Shown here in pieces: positions 6,346-12,636 of a stretch of DNA of 12,636 nt. A model generated the notes under the pieces. The model did not search any database and was not told where the DNA came from. It saw only the letters and a program-made list of their open reading frames with translations. Numbering within the stretch: position 1 is the stretch's first letter; every line of letters starts with the position of its first letter. The translations under genes and the position numbers were made by a program. This DNA is from Clostridia bacterium (GTDB lineage Bacteria; Bacillota; Clostridia; Oscillospirales; CAG-272), in assembly GCA_017407375.1 (NCBI GenBank), contig JAFQWT010000096.1, positions 1 to 12,636 on the forward strand, given 5' to 3'.

Positions 6346-8793
6346 ATGAAAACAGAAAAAAAGAGAAGGGGGCGCCGTATTTTCCTTGCGCTCCTTGTTA
6401 CCCTATTGGCACTTTTGGCCACGGCGGTCACGGCGGTGGCCGTTATTGTGGCACTCACCGTGGATCCCGAGGCCGATGCCGCCCTGTTTTTGGCCTCCCG
6501 CGGCTCGCGCACCACGCGCCTTTACTACAATGCCGACCGCACAGGACAGGTCTATGCCGCCACCGAATGGGAGAGCGAGCGCCTTTACGGGGCGGAGAAT
6601 GCCATTTGGACCGAGTATAGCGACATCCCCGAGAACCTTGTGAACGCCTTTCTCGCTGCCGAGGACCACCGCTTTTTTCGGCACGACGGTGTGGACTGGG
6701 GAAGGACGGTCAAGGCCGCCCTCAACCAGGTACTGCACTTTGACGAGCGCTTTGGCGGCTCCAGCATTACCCAGCAGTTGATCAAAAACCTTTCGGGTGA
6801 CAGTGAGCCGAGCGCGATGCGTAAGCTGCGTGAGATCTACCGTGCGGTGGCCCTTGAGCGCCGCTTTTCCAAGGAGGAGATCCTTGAGCTCTATCTGAAC
6901 ATCGTTCCCATGGGCGAAAATTCGGTGGGGGTCGGCGCGGGGGCCGAGCGCTACTTCGGTAAGTCCCCCTCCGAGCTGACGGATGCCGAGTGCGCCGCCC
7001 TTGCCGCTATCATCAATGCCCCCGCCCGCTACGACCTTATAAAGCACGGCGATGCCAACCGAGGGCGCCGTGAGGTGATCCTTGGGGAAATGAAGGAATA
7101 CGGAATGCTGAGCGAGGAGGAGCACCGCGCCGCCTTAGCGGAGGAGCTTGTCCCTCTTCCGCACGGCGTTTCGGAGCCGGGGACGGTGTACTCCTGGTAC
7201 ACCGAGGCGGTGATCGATGACGTTCTTAGAGACCTTTGTGAGGTGGCGGGGTACAGCCGCCCTGCCGCCCTCCGCCTTTTGTACGGCGGTGGCCTTGAGA
7301 TCTACACCCTGGCCGATCCCAAGGTGCAGGCCGCGATGGAGCGCACCCTGGGGGCTCTTTCCGTCTCGGATGGCGTTCAGTACGCCGCCACGGTGATCGA
7401 CCCCCACACGGGGGACCTGCTCGGTCTTGTTGGCGGAGCGGGGAAAAAGCGGGGAAACCGCCTTCTGAACCACGCCACCGTGCCCCACACCCCGGGCTCC
7501 GCCCTGAAGCCGCTTTCGGTGTACGCCCCTGCCCTTGAGGCAGGGCTCATCAACTCGGCCACCGTTTTTGATGACGTTCCCCTTGCGTTCCTCGGTGAGG
7601 ATATGCGCGCCTGGCCGAAAAACTCCCCCGAGGTATACGCGGGGCTTGTCGATCTCGGCACGGCGGTCGCGACCTCGAAGAACACGGTGGCCGTCCGCGT
7701 TCTGCGGCGGCTAGGCAAGGAGAACTCCTATTCCTTCCTCACGCATACCCTTGGCCTTTCCACCCTCGTGCGCCGCGCTAAGGATGCGGGGGGCGGAGTC
7801 CTGACCGACCTTGCCGAGGCCCCCCTGGCGCTCGGCCAGCTCTCTTACGGTGTTTCTCTCCGTGAGCTTACCGAGGCCTACACCCCCTTGGCGGGGGATG
7901 GCACCTACCGAAAGGGGCGCACGTACCTCGCCGTTTATGATAACCAAGGTAAACTTTTGCTTACAAACGAAAGTGAGGAGCGCCCCGCCCTCCGCCGCGA
8001 AACGGCCTGCATCATGACAAAGCTGCTTGAGGGCGTGGTGAAGGGCGGGACCGCCAACGGCATCCGTCTTGCGGGTGGGATCCCCGTGGCGGGGAAAACG
8101 GGCACCTCGAGCGAGGGGCGCGACAAGCTCTTCGTTGGGTATTCCCCCTACTATCTTTGCGGTGTGTGGTGCGGCTCCGAGGGGGGCGCCACCTCGATCG
8201 CGGGGAGACCGCAGCTGGCCGTCTTTAACGCCGTTATGGGAGAGCTGCACCGAAGCCTTTCCATGGCAGAGGACCGCTTGACCGAGTTTCCCCTCGTCCG
8301 CGGTGTTTACGAGTGCCGCTTCTGCCGTGACGGCGGCGGCCTTTTGACCGAGGACTGCCTCACCGACCCGCGCGGGAACCGCGTTACCGTGGGGTGGTTT
8401 ACCGCCGCCGACCTTCCAAGCTCTCCCTGCACCTGCCACGTGGGCGTTCTTTGCGGGGAGGAGGGGGGCGTTGCCGCCGAGCTGGACGGCACTCCCCTGA
8501 CCGACGCGCCCCTTGGGGATGCTAAGCTTGTGCGGCGCGGTCTTGTCCGCACTCCCGAGCGCCGCTTTCCCGTGCAGGTCTTGGTACGGGACGCGCAGTA
8601 CGTGTATCGCCCCTTGGGGGAGGGGCGCCCCACCGCTGAGGCCAACGCCCCCTATTTTGCCTCGCTTTTTGGGAAGGGCGAATACGTCGGCATCTCACCG
8701 ACCGAAACGGGCGCGCAGTTCAATGCCGCCTACCGTCCGCGTGCCGCCGAATCTCCCTTTGACTTTTATCGCCCTCTTCTTGGGGGCTCGTAG
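6346..8793 (+). CDS. Class A penicillin-binding protein (transglycosylase-transpeptidase)
   Basis: This bifunctional enzyme polymerises lipid II and cross-links peptidoglycan outside the membrane. From ATG 6346 it has 815 residues: cytoplasmic MKTEKKRRGRR, one membrane anchor at about 12-37, then the GT51 domain with AAEDHRFFRHDG (catalytic Glu106), GGSSITQQLIKN and RKLREIYRAVALERRFSKEE. The transpeptidase domain has all three motifs: SALK (Ser385-Lys388), SKN (444-446) and KTGT (584-587). The C-terminal tail has the spaced cysteines common in Bacillota class A enzymes. The start is uncertain: a GTG at 6289 would add 19 residues encoded across the stem-loop, but neither start has a Shine-Dalgarno sequence. 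ATG 6346 is preferred because it gives the usual short basic tail before the anchor. No clear promoter is visible, so expression may depend on read-through from truA. Confidence 0.93.
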   Translation: MKTEKKRRGRRIFLALLVTLLALLATAVTAVAVIVALTVDPEADAALFLASRGSRTTRLYYNADRTGQVYAATEWESERLYGAENAIWTEYSDIPENLVNAFLAAEDHRFFRHDGVDWGRTVKAALNQVLHFDERFGGSSITQQLIKNLSGDSEPSAMRKLREIYRAVALERRFSKEEILELYLNIVPMGENSVGVGAGAERYFGKSPSELTDAECAALAAIINAPARYDLIKHGDANRGRREVILGEMKEYGMLSEEEHRAALAEELVPLPHGVSEPGTVYSWYTEAVIDDVLRDLCEVAGYSRPAALRLLYGGGLEIYTLADPKVQAAMERTLGALSVSDGVQYAATVIDPHTGDLLGLVGGAGKKRGNRLLNHATVPHTPGSALKPLSVYAPALEAGLINSATVFDDVPLAFLGEDMRAWPKNSPEVYAGLVDLGTAVATSKNTVAVRVLRRLGKENSYSFLTHTLGLSTLVRRAKDAGGGVLTDLAEAPLALGQLSYGVSLRELTEAYTPLAGDGTYRKGRTYLAVYDNQGKLLLTNESEERPALRRETACIMTKLLEGVVKGGTANGIRLAGGIPVAGKTGTSSEGRDKLFVGYSPYYLCGVWCGSEGGATSIAGRPQLAVFNAVMGELHRSLSMAEDRLTEFPLVRGVYECRFCRDGGGLLTEDCLTDPRGNRVTVGWFTAADLPSSPCTCHVGVLCGEEGGVAAELDGTPLTDAPLGDAKLVRRGLVRTPERRFPVQVLVRDAQYVYRPLGEGRPTAEANAPYFASLFGKGEYVGISPTETGAQFNAAYRPRAAESPFDFYRPLLGGS

Positions 8794-8813
8794 CGTATTT
8801 TTCTTCTTCCGTA

Positions 8814-8842
8814 TAGCCATTTTCTAAAATATGTGCTATAAT
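8814..8842 (+). promoter_or_regulatory. Promoter for the metallopeptidase-cca pair
   Basis: TAGCCA (8814-8819) and a perfect TATAAT (8837-8842) are 17 bases apart, with TGC giving an extended -10. The -10 covers the ATG at 8841, which argues against that codon as a start and for the one at 8865. Confidence 0.65.
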
Positions 8843-8864
8843 GGAAGAAAAAAGGAGAAGGGCT

Positions 8865-9386
8865 ATGGAATATCGCGTCATACGATCCTCGCGCCGCACG
8901 CTGGCGCTTGAGCTGACCCCCGCGGGTGAGGTCCTTGTCCGCGCTCCTTTTGCCGTCTCCGAGCGGGACGTACAGGCCTTCTTTGAAGGGCACCGTGCCT
9001 GGGTCGAGCGGCGCCTGCCCGCCCTCCGTGAGCGCCTTGCCCCTCCGCTGACCAAGGAGGAGGAGACCGCCCTTCGCCAAAGGGCCAAGGAGGACCTGCC
9101 GCAGCGCACCGCCCGCTGGGCCACGCGCATGGGCATTACCTACGGCAGCGTGCGCATCACCTCGGCGCGCCGCCGCCTGGGGAGCTGCTCCTCGCTTGGC
9201 AACCTCTCCTTTTCCTTCCGCCTTATGGCCCATCCCGAGGAGATCATCGATTACGTGGTGGTGCATGAGCTGGCGCACCGCAAGCAAATGAACCACTCGC
9301 AGGAGTTTTATAAGCTCGTTGCCCGTTACCTTCCCGATTACCGCCAAAGGATCGCGCTTTTGCGCACCCTGCCGATCTTACAGTGA
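8865..9386 (+). CDS. YgjP-like zinc metallopeptidase (DUF45/M48-related)
   Basis: A 173-residue protein of the YgjP/DUF45 family, a small zincin-like group whose cellular substrate is not established. The N-terminal half (MEYRVIRSSRRTLALEL, then VRAPFAV) is the usual beta-rich part, followed by a charged helical region WVERRLPALRERL. The metal site is VVVHELAHRKQMNHSQEFY: His134 and His138 of HExxH, catalytic Glu135, and third ligand His144. ITSARRRLGSCSSLGNLSF corresponds to the family's conserved R-x-x-WGSC-like block, with a Leu-Gly in place of the more common Trp-Gly. AGGAG (8853-8857) is seven bases before ATG 8865. The upstream in-frame ATG at 8841 sits inside the -10 box and is rejected. 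cca begins nine bases after the stop. Confidence 0.88.
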   Translation: MEYRVIRSSRRTLALELTPAGEVLVRAPFAVSERDVQAFFEGHRAWVERRLPALRERLAPPLTKEEETALRQRAKEDLPQRTARWATRMGITYGSVRITSARRRLGSCSSLGNLSFSFRLMAHPEEIIDYVVVHELAHRKQMNHSQEFYKLVARYLPDYRQRIALLRTLPILQ

Positions 9387-9395
9387 GGTTCCGCC

Positions 9396-10565
9396 ATGAC
9401 CGCTTTTCCTCTCCCCGACCCTGTTCTTGAGGTCCTCGACCGCTTGGAGTGCTCCGGCTACGAGGCCTATCTTGTCGGCGGGTGTGTCCGCGATTTCCTT
9501 CGCGGTGTGCCCCCGCATGATTTTGACATCACCACCTCGGCCCTCCCAGAGGAAACGTTGACGGTGTTTTCTGACCACCGCACGATCGAAACGGGGCTCC
9601 GCCACGGGACTGTGACGGTGCTTTCCCACGGGATGCCGCTTGAGATCACCACCTACCGCGTGGACGGCGCCTATACCGACCACCGCCGCCCCGACAGCAT
9701 CCGCTTTACTCCCTCGCTCAGCGAGGATCTCGCACGGCGCGATTTCACCGTTAACGCCATGGCGTATTCCCCCCGCCGCGGCCTTGCCGACCCGTATGGG
9801 GGCAGGGAGGACCTTGCCGCCCGATGCCTGCGGGCCGTGGGGGATGCCCGCCGCCGCTTTTCCGAGGACGCCCTGCGGATCCTGCGTGCCCTCCGCTTTG
9901 CTTCCACGCTCGGCTTCTCGCTGGAGGAGGAGACCGCCCGCGCCGCGCGGGAGCTTTCCAAAACCGTCCGCTGTGTGGCTGCCGAGCGCATTCGGGAGGA
10001 GCTTTTCCGCCTGATCGTCGGTCCTGCGGCCGCTGAGGTGATCGCGGCGTACGGTGACGTGCTTTCGGCCATTCTTCCTCCACTTTCCCTGGGCCCTGCG
10101 TTTTCCTCCCTGCCGCCCGACCCCGCCCTTCGCCTGGCTGACCTGTGGCTCCCCCTCGGTGAAGCTAAGGCCAAGGAGGCCCTTCTTGCCCTGCGGACCG
10201 ACAACGCCACGATGCGCTCGGTGCTTTCCCTCGTCCGCCTTTTCGGCCTTGAGATCACCGAGGAACGCGCCGCCCTTTGCCGCCTTTTGCGGCGGGAGGG
10301 GAAGGAGGCGGTGGAGGCCGCCCTTGCGCTCCGCGCTGCGCACGGATGCAAGGATGCCCGCGCGCGGGAAGCGCTCTCTTGCCTCCTTAACGAGGGGCGT
10401 CCCTACCTTCTCTCACACCTTGCCGTCTCGGGGAAGGAGCTTTTGGCTATCGGCATTCCCGCAGGGAAGACCCTGGGTGATGCGCTTGAGCGCCTTTACA
10501 CTGCCGTTATCGAGGAGACACTTCCTAACGAAAGGGAAGCCCTCCTTGCCGCGGCCCGTACGTAA
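9396..10565 (+). CDS. cca: CCA tRNA nucleotidyltransferase (class II)
   Basis: Adds or repairs the 3'-terminal CCA of tRNAs without a template. The 389-residue protein has the catalytic nucleotidyltransferase block LVGGCVRDFLRG then HDFDITTSA with metal-binding Asp42 and Asp44, RRDFTVNAMAY (114-124), and EDALRILRALRFA with the base-selecting Glu157, Asp158 and Arg161. The helical C-terminus ends in a tRNA-binding segment, GKELLAIGIPAGKTLGDALE. There is no HD phosphohydrolase domain. A poly(A) polymerase is the main alternative, since class II enzymes are close, but the C-terminal domain and length favour CCA addition. A GAGG within the metallopeptidase stop region serves as ribosome site. The gene ends at a strong terminator. 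Confidence 0.92.
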   Translation: MTAFPLPDPVLEVLDRLECSGYEAYLVGGCVRDFLRGVPPHDFDITTSALPEETLTVFSDHRTIETGLRHGTVTVLSHGMPLEITTYRVDGAYTDHRRPDSIRFTPSLSEDLARRDFTVNAMAYSPRRGLADPYGGREDLAARCLRAVGDARRRFSEDALRILRALRFASTLGFSLEEETARAARELSKTVRCVAAERIREELFRLIVGPAAAEVIAAYGDVLSAILPPLSLGPAFSSLPPDPALRLADLWLPLGEAKAKEALLALRTDNATMRSVLSLVRLFGLEITEERAALCRLLRREGKEAVEAALALRAAHGCKDARAREALSCLLNEGRPYLLSHLAVSGKELLAIGIPAGKTLGDALERLYTAVIEETLPNEREALLAAART

Positions 10566-10569
10566 GCAT

Positions 10570-10602
10570 AAAAAAAGCAGCTCCCGCGGGAGCTGCTTTT
10601 TT
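10570..10602. terminator. Symmetric bidirectional Rho-independent terminator
   Basis: A perfect 20-base palindrome (10577-10596) is flanked by seven A's on the left and six T's on the right, so it has a T-run on both strands. It lies between the convergent cca and CapA-family genes, 4 bases after one stop and 7 bases after the other, and can terminate both. Confidence 0.95.
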
Positions 10603-10609
10603 GTTATGT

Positions 10610-11701
10610 TCAGTTTCTTTCGTTCGTGTGGTGCCAGGTCTTGTAGAGATAAACGAGGACGTCGTGGTGCGCCTCACAGTCAAGGTAGTGGGGGAACGAC
10701 TGCTGCTGGCGCTCGGTCGCCTCGGGCATGAAGGCGTTATTGAGGGCGGTCTTGTAGTAGGGGTTGTTCTCGCAGAAGGTGGCCCAGCCCTCCTGCCATT
10801 TGCCGTTCTTCATCTCCTCGTTTCTTTCGGCAAAGGCATTCATGATCTCGGCGCCCTCCTCGCCCGTCGGGAGGTACATGCTGCCCTCCTCAACGTTCTG
10901 CTTCATGGGATAGAAGTTCAGCTTGATGTCGTCACCGTTGACCTCCATCTCAACAAGAAGGCTCGTCTCCCAAGTGGGAAGGACCTTCTTAACAAAGTGC
11001 ATGTTGCCCTGACCGTAGAGAATGTGACCGCCCTCGTACTGCTCGTAGGCACCGATGCAATGGCTGTGCTGGGTCAGGACCACGTCGGCGCCGCATTCCA
11101 CCATCTCATGGCAAAGGCGGTACAGACGGGGGGAGGGGTAACGGCAGTGCTCCTTGCCGCCGTGATAGATGACGACCGTGATGTCGGAGTTCTTCTTCGC
11201 CTCGCGGATGTCGTGCATCGTCAGATAAGGATCGTAGGGGTTGGTGCCCATGCGGTCGGGAAGAGCGTAGGAATACTCGTGCTCGCAAACGTTCACGATA
11301 GCAAAGCGCTTATCCTCAACGGTGAAATAGTAGATCTTGCGCGAGTCGGTATCGTTCTCACCAACACCCGTGTAGGGAAGGCCGACACGGTCAAGGTTGG
11401 CCATGGTGTCGCGCAGGCCCTCAATGCCAAAGTCAAAGGTGTGGTTGTTACTAAGCATAACGTCGGTAACGCCAAGCTTCACCAGCGTTTCGGCGCAAGA
11501 GGGAGCGGCCTTCAGGTTCGGACCGCACTTGGTGATGGCATTCGTCGATTCGGTCAGTGCGCACTCCAGGTTGACGACAAAACGATCGGCCTCCTTGATG
11601 ATGGGGAGGAAATCGCCAAACAGCTTCTCCGTGTCACCTGCAATAAACAAGGGCTCGGAGATCTCGGTAGGGACAAGGTCGGCGCCAAAGAGTATCTTCA
11701 T
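10610..11701 (-). CDS. CapA-family metallophosphatase-like protein
   Basis: A 363-residue member of the CapA/PgsA-like (PGA_cap) branch of the calcineurin-type metallophosphatases. Probable metal-ligand motifs appear in order: MKILFGADLV (Asp8), VVNLECALT (Asn44, Glu46), LSNNHTFDFG (Asn86, His87, Asp90), IYHGGKEH (His180, His185) and LTQHSH (His212, His214). CapA in Bacillus takes part in making or anchoring poly-gamma-glutamate capsule, but many homologues have no such context, and no capsule genes are seen here. There is no signal peptide or membrane helix, so it looks cytoplasmic. About 140 residues after the last motif form a polar, aromatic-rich tail. The start at 11701 is set by AAAGGAG (11715-11709 on this strand) and by the family N-terminus; a longer frame back to 11761 overlaps the promoter. 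Confidence 0.87.
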   Translation of the reverse strand: MKILFGADLVPTEISEPLFIAGDTEKLFGDFLPIIKEADRFVVNLECALTESTNAITKCGPNLKAAPSCAETLVKLGVTDVMLSNNHTFDFGIEGLRDTMANLDRVGLPYTGVGENDTDSRKIYYFTVEDKRFAIVNVCEHEYSYALPDRMGTNPYDPYLTMHDIREAKKNSDITVVIYHGGKEHCRYPSPRLYRLCHEMVECGADVVLTQHSHCIGAYEQYEGGHILYGQGNMHFVKKVLPTWETSLLVEMEVNGDDIKLNFYPMKQNVEEGSMYLPTGEEGAEIMNAFAERNEEMKNGKWQEGWATFCENNPYYKTALNNAFMPEATERQQQSFPHYLDCEAHHDVLVYLYKTWHHTNERN

Positions 11702-11740
11702 AGAACTGCTCCTTTCGAAAAAGCAAGTGTTTACACCCTC

Positions 11741-11769
11741 ATTATACCGATAAAGCCCCAAAAAAGCAA
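11741..11769 (-). promoter_or_regulatory. Promoter of the CapA-family gene
   Basis: On the minus strand TTGCTT (11769-11764) and a perfect TATAAT (11746-11741) are 17 bases apart, about 40 bases upstream of the ATG at 11701. A single-gene transcript running to the shared terminator is implied. Confidence 0.7.
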
Positions 11770-11891
11770 GGCGTTTTCCGCATTTTTTTCAAAAAAGAGC
11801 AAATGCATATCTTCCTTTACAAAATGATGGACATTTGTGCGAACAGGGAGGGAGAAAAACAAAAAAATATTATTTTTTCGTCACTTTCCTA
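11770..11891. other. AT-rich spacer between divergent promoters
   Basis: About 120 bases with runs of A and T (for example 11783-11796 and 11861-11878) in an otherwise GC-rich window. No open frame, tRNA or strong stem-loop is visible. The A and T tracts may act as upstream promoter elements for the flanking divergent promoters. Confidence 0.4.
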
Positions 11892-11920
11892 TTGAAATTG
11901 CAAAAAAGATATGTTATTAT
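11892..11920 (+). promoter_or_regulatory. Promoter of the right-edge membrane protein gene
   Basis: TTGAAA (11892-11897) and TATTAT (11915-11920) are 17 bases apart, with TG at 11912-11913 as an extended -10. A 5' leader of about 60 bases to the ATG at 11987 is implied. Confidence 0.65.
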
Positions 11921-11986
11921 TAAAATATGTAGATACGTGTGCGTGTTTTTTAAACAATTTGTACGCCATGTGGGAAAGGGGTTGCT

Positions 11987-12636
11987 ATGTTAGTAAAGAC
12001 CTACGCAAAAAAGATCAAGGGTGGTAACGGGTACCGCCGTTTGATGCTGTGTTTCCATTTTCTGCTCTGGCTTGTTGCCACGGCGGCGCTCCTGCTTTGC
12101 TCGCTGGAGCTTCTCGGTACGCTGGGTATTGAGGCGGTGGACAGCATCGTCACTCAGCTGAAGGAGCTTTCGGCCCCCATTTCCGCTCCCGCCTTTGAGA
12201 TGCTGGAGGGCGTGATCCCCTTTGCGGGTGCGATCCAGATCGCCGAGATCGCGGCGTTTGTCCTTTGGCTCCTCCTTCTTTGGGCGTGGACGCGTCTTCT
12301 CCGCAGAAGATACATATACTGCCAGACCAACGTTGGCACTGCCGTTTACTCCTGCAAGGTGTTCCAGAAGTTCTCGGTCGCCGCTCTTTCGGTGGATAAC
12401 GGTACCGAGGACGTGACCCCCGAGGCCTGGTTTACCGACAAGGATATGATGCAGGTCTCAAAGCCCCGCCGCCGTATGAAGGCCAAGAGCCTTGTTCTCT
12501 TTGGTTTTGTTGAGGTTCCCGCGGCTGTGGAGGAGACTCCCGCCGAGGAGCCCGTGGTGGAGGCGCCCGTTGAGGCCCCTGCCGAGGAGCCCCGTGAGCC
12601 CGAGATCCAGGTGATCATCCGTGAGGCGCTGGAGCG
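11987..12636 (+). CDS. Unrecognised two-helix membrane protein with Pro/Glu/Ala-rich tail (5' part; continues past right edge)
   Basis: The frame is open for 216 codons from ATG 11987 to the right edge. A purine-rich GGGAAAGGGG lies just upstream. I do not recognise the family. The N-terminus is basic (KTYAKKIKGGNGYRR), followed by a helix at about 19-41, a loop of about 40 residues likely outside, a second helix at about 82-103, and a strongly basic stop-transfer RLLRRRY. A cytoplasmic region follows with a few cysteines (112, 123), then PRRRMKAK, then an acidic Pro/Glu/Ala/Val repeat stretch at about 178-206, ending in IQVIIREALE. The repeat resembles a flexible linker, so another domain probably follows outside the window. 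GC-rich codon use matches its neighbours. Its own promoter and divergent placement suggest an independent unit or the first gene of an operon. Confidence 0.7.
   Translation, partial: MLVKTYAKKIKGGNGYRRLMLCFHFLLWLVATAALLLCSLELLGTLGIEAVDSIVTQLKELSAPISAPAFEMLEGVIPFAGAIQIAEIAAFVLWLLLLWAWTRLLRRRYIYCQTNVGTAVYSCKVFQKFSVAALSVDNGTEDVTPEAWFTDKDMMQVSKPRRRMKAKSLVLFGFVEVPAAVEETPAEEPVVEAPVEAPAEEPREPEIQVIIREALE

Noticed and set aside
8306..8460. Six spaced cysteines in the C-terminal tail of the penicillin-binding protein as a possible new metal-binding domain.
   Set aside because: Similar C-x2-C and later Cys/His remnants are common at this position in Bacillota class A penicillin-binding proteins.
8841..8864. 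Longer start for the metallopeptidase at ATG 8841.
   Set aside because: The ATG overlaps a perfect TATAAT, so the codon would not be in the transcript; ATG 8865 has a well-spaced AGGAG.
11780..11806. GCATTT/AAATGC inverted repeat with inner T and A runs as a possible small RNA or terminator.
   Set aside because: The stem is short, AT-only in the inner part, and sits in an AT-rich promoter region where such repeats are expected by chance.
10601..11827. Long plus-strand open frame of about 400 codons opposite the CapA-family gene.
   Set aside because: It is the complement of a well-supported gene, has no ribosome site, starts inside the terminator region, and its translation has no family-like motifs.

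Overview
The window looks like chromosome from a GC-rich member of the Bacillota, probably a Clostridia-type gut or anaerobe lineage. The evidence is strong AGGAGG-type ribosome binding sites, sigma-A promoters with extended -10 boxes lying in AT-rich islands, an ecfA1-ecfA2-ecfT-truA block, a YfhO-family membrane protein and a class A penicillin-binding protein of the Bacillota type. The order or genus cannot be fixed from the sequence. Coding density is high and the third codon positions are GC-rich throughout. I see no insertion sequence, phage gene, CRISPR array, tRNA or rRNA.

Layout. (1) 1-1336, minus: the first 445 codons of a YfhO-family multi-pass membrane protein, running off the left edge. 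(2) 1337-1501: an AT-rich divergent promoter region. (3) 1502-6258, plus: a tightly packed operon of ruvC, a class I SAM-dependent rRNA methyltransferase, ecfA1, ecfA2, ecfT and truA. The last four genes overlap end to start. It is followed by a stem-loop with a T-run at 6310-6339. ecfA1 carries a one-base frameshift near its 3' end. (4) 6346-8793, plus: a class A penicillin-binding protein, starting directly after that stem-loop. (5) 8865-10565, plus: a YgjP-type zinc metallopeptidase and the CCA-adding enzyme, from their own promoter, ending at a symmetric terminator. (6) 10610-11701, minus: a CapA-family metallophosphatase convergent with cca and sharing that terminator. (7) 11770-11986: an AT-rich divergent promoter region. 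(8) 11987-12636, plus: the start of an unrecognised two-helix membrane protein with a Pro/Glu/Ala-rich tail, running off the right edge.

Most genes are housekeeping: Holliday-junction resolution, rRNA and tRNA modification, tRNA 3'-end synthesis, vitamin or metal uptake (shared ECF energising module) and peptidoglycan synthesis. I do not see a clearly new defence or mobile system. The points most worth a second look are the ecfA1 frameshift, the leader of the penicillin-binding protein (stem-loop touching the start codon, no Shine-Dalgarno), and the unrecognised membrane protein at the right edge.
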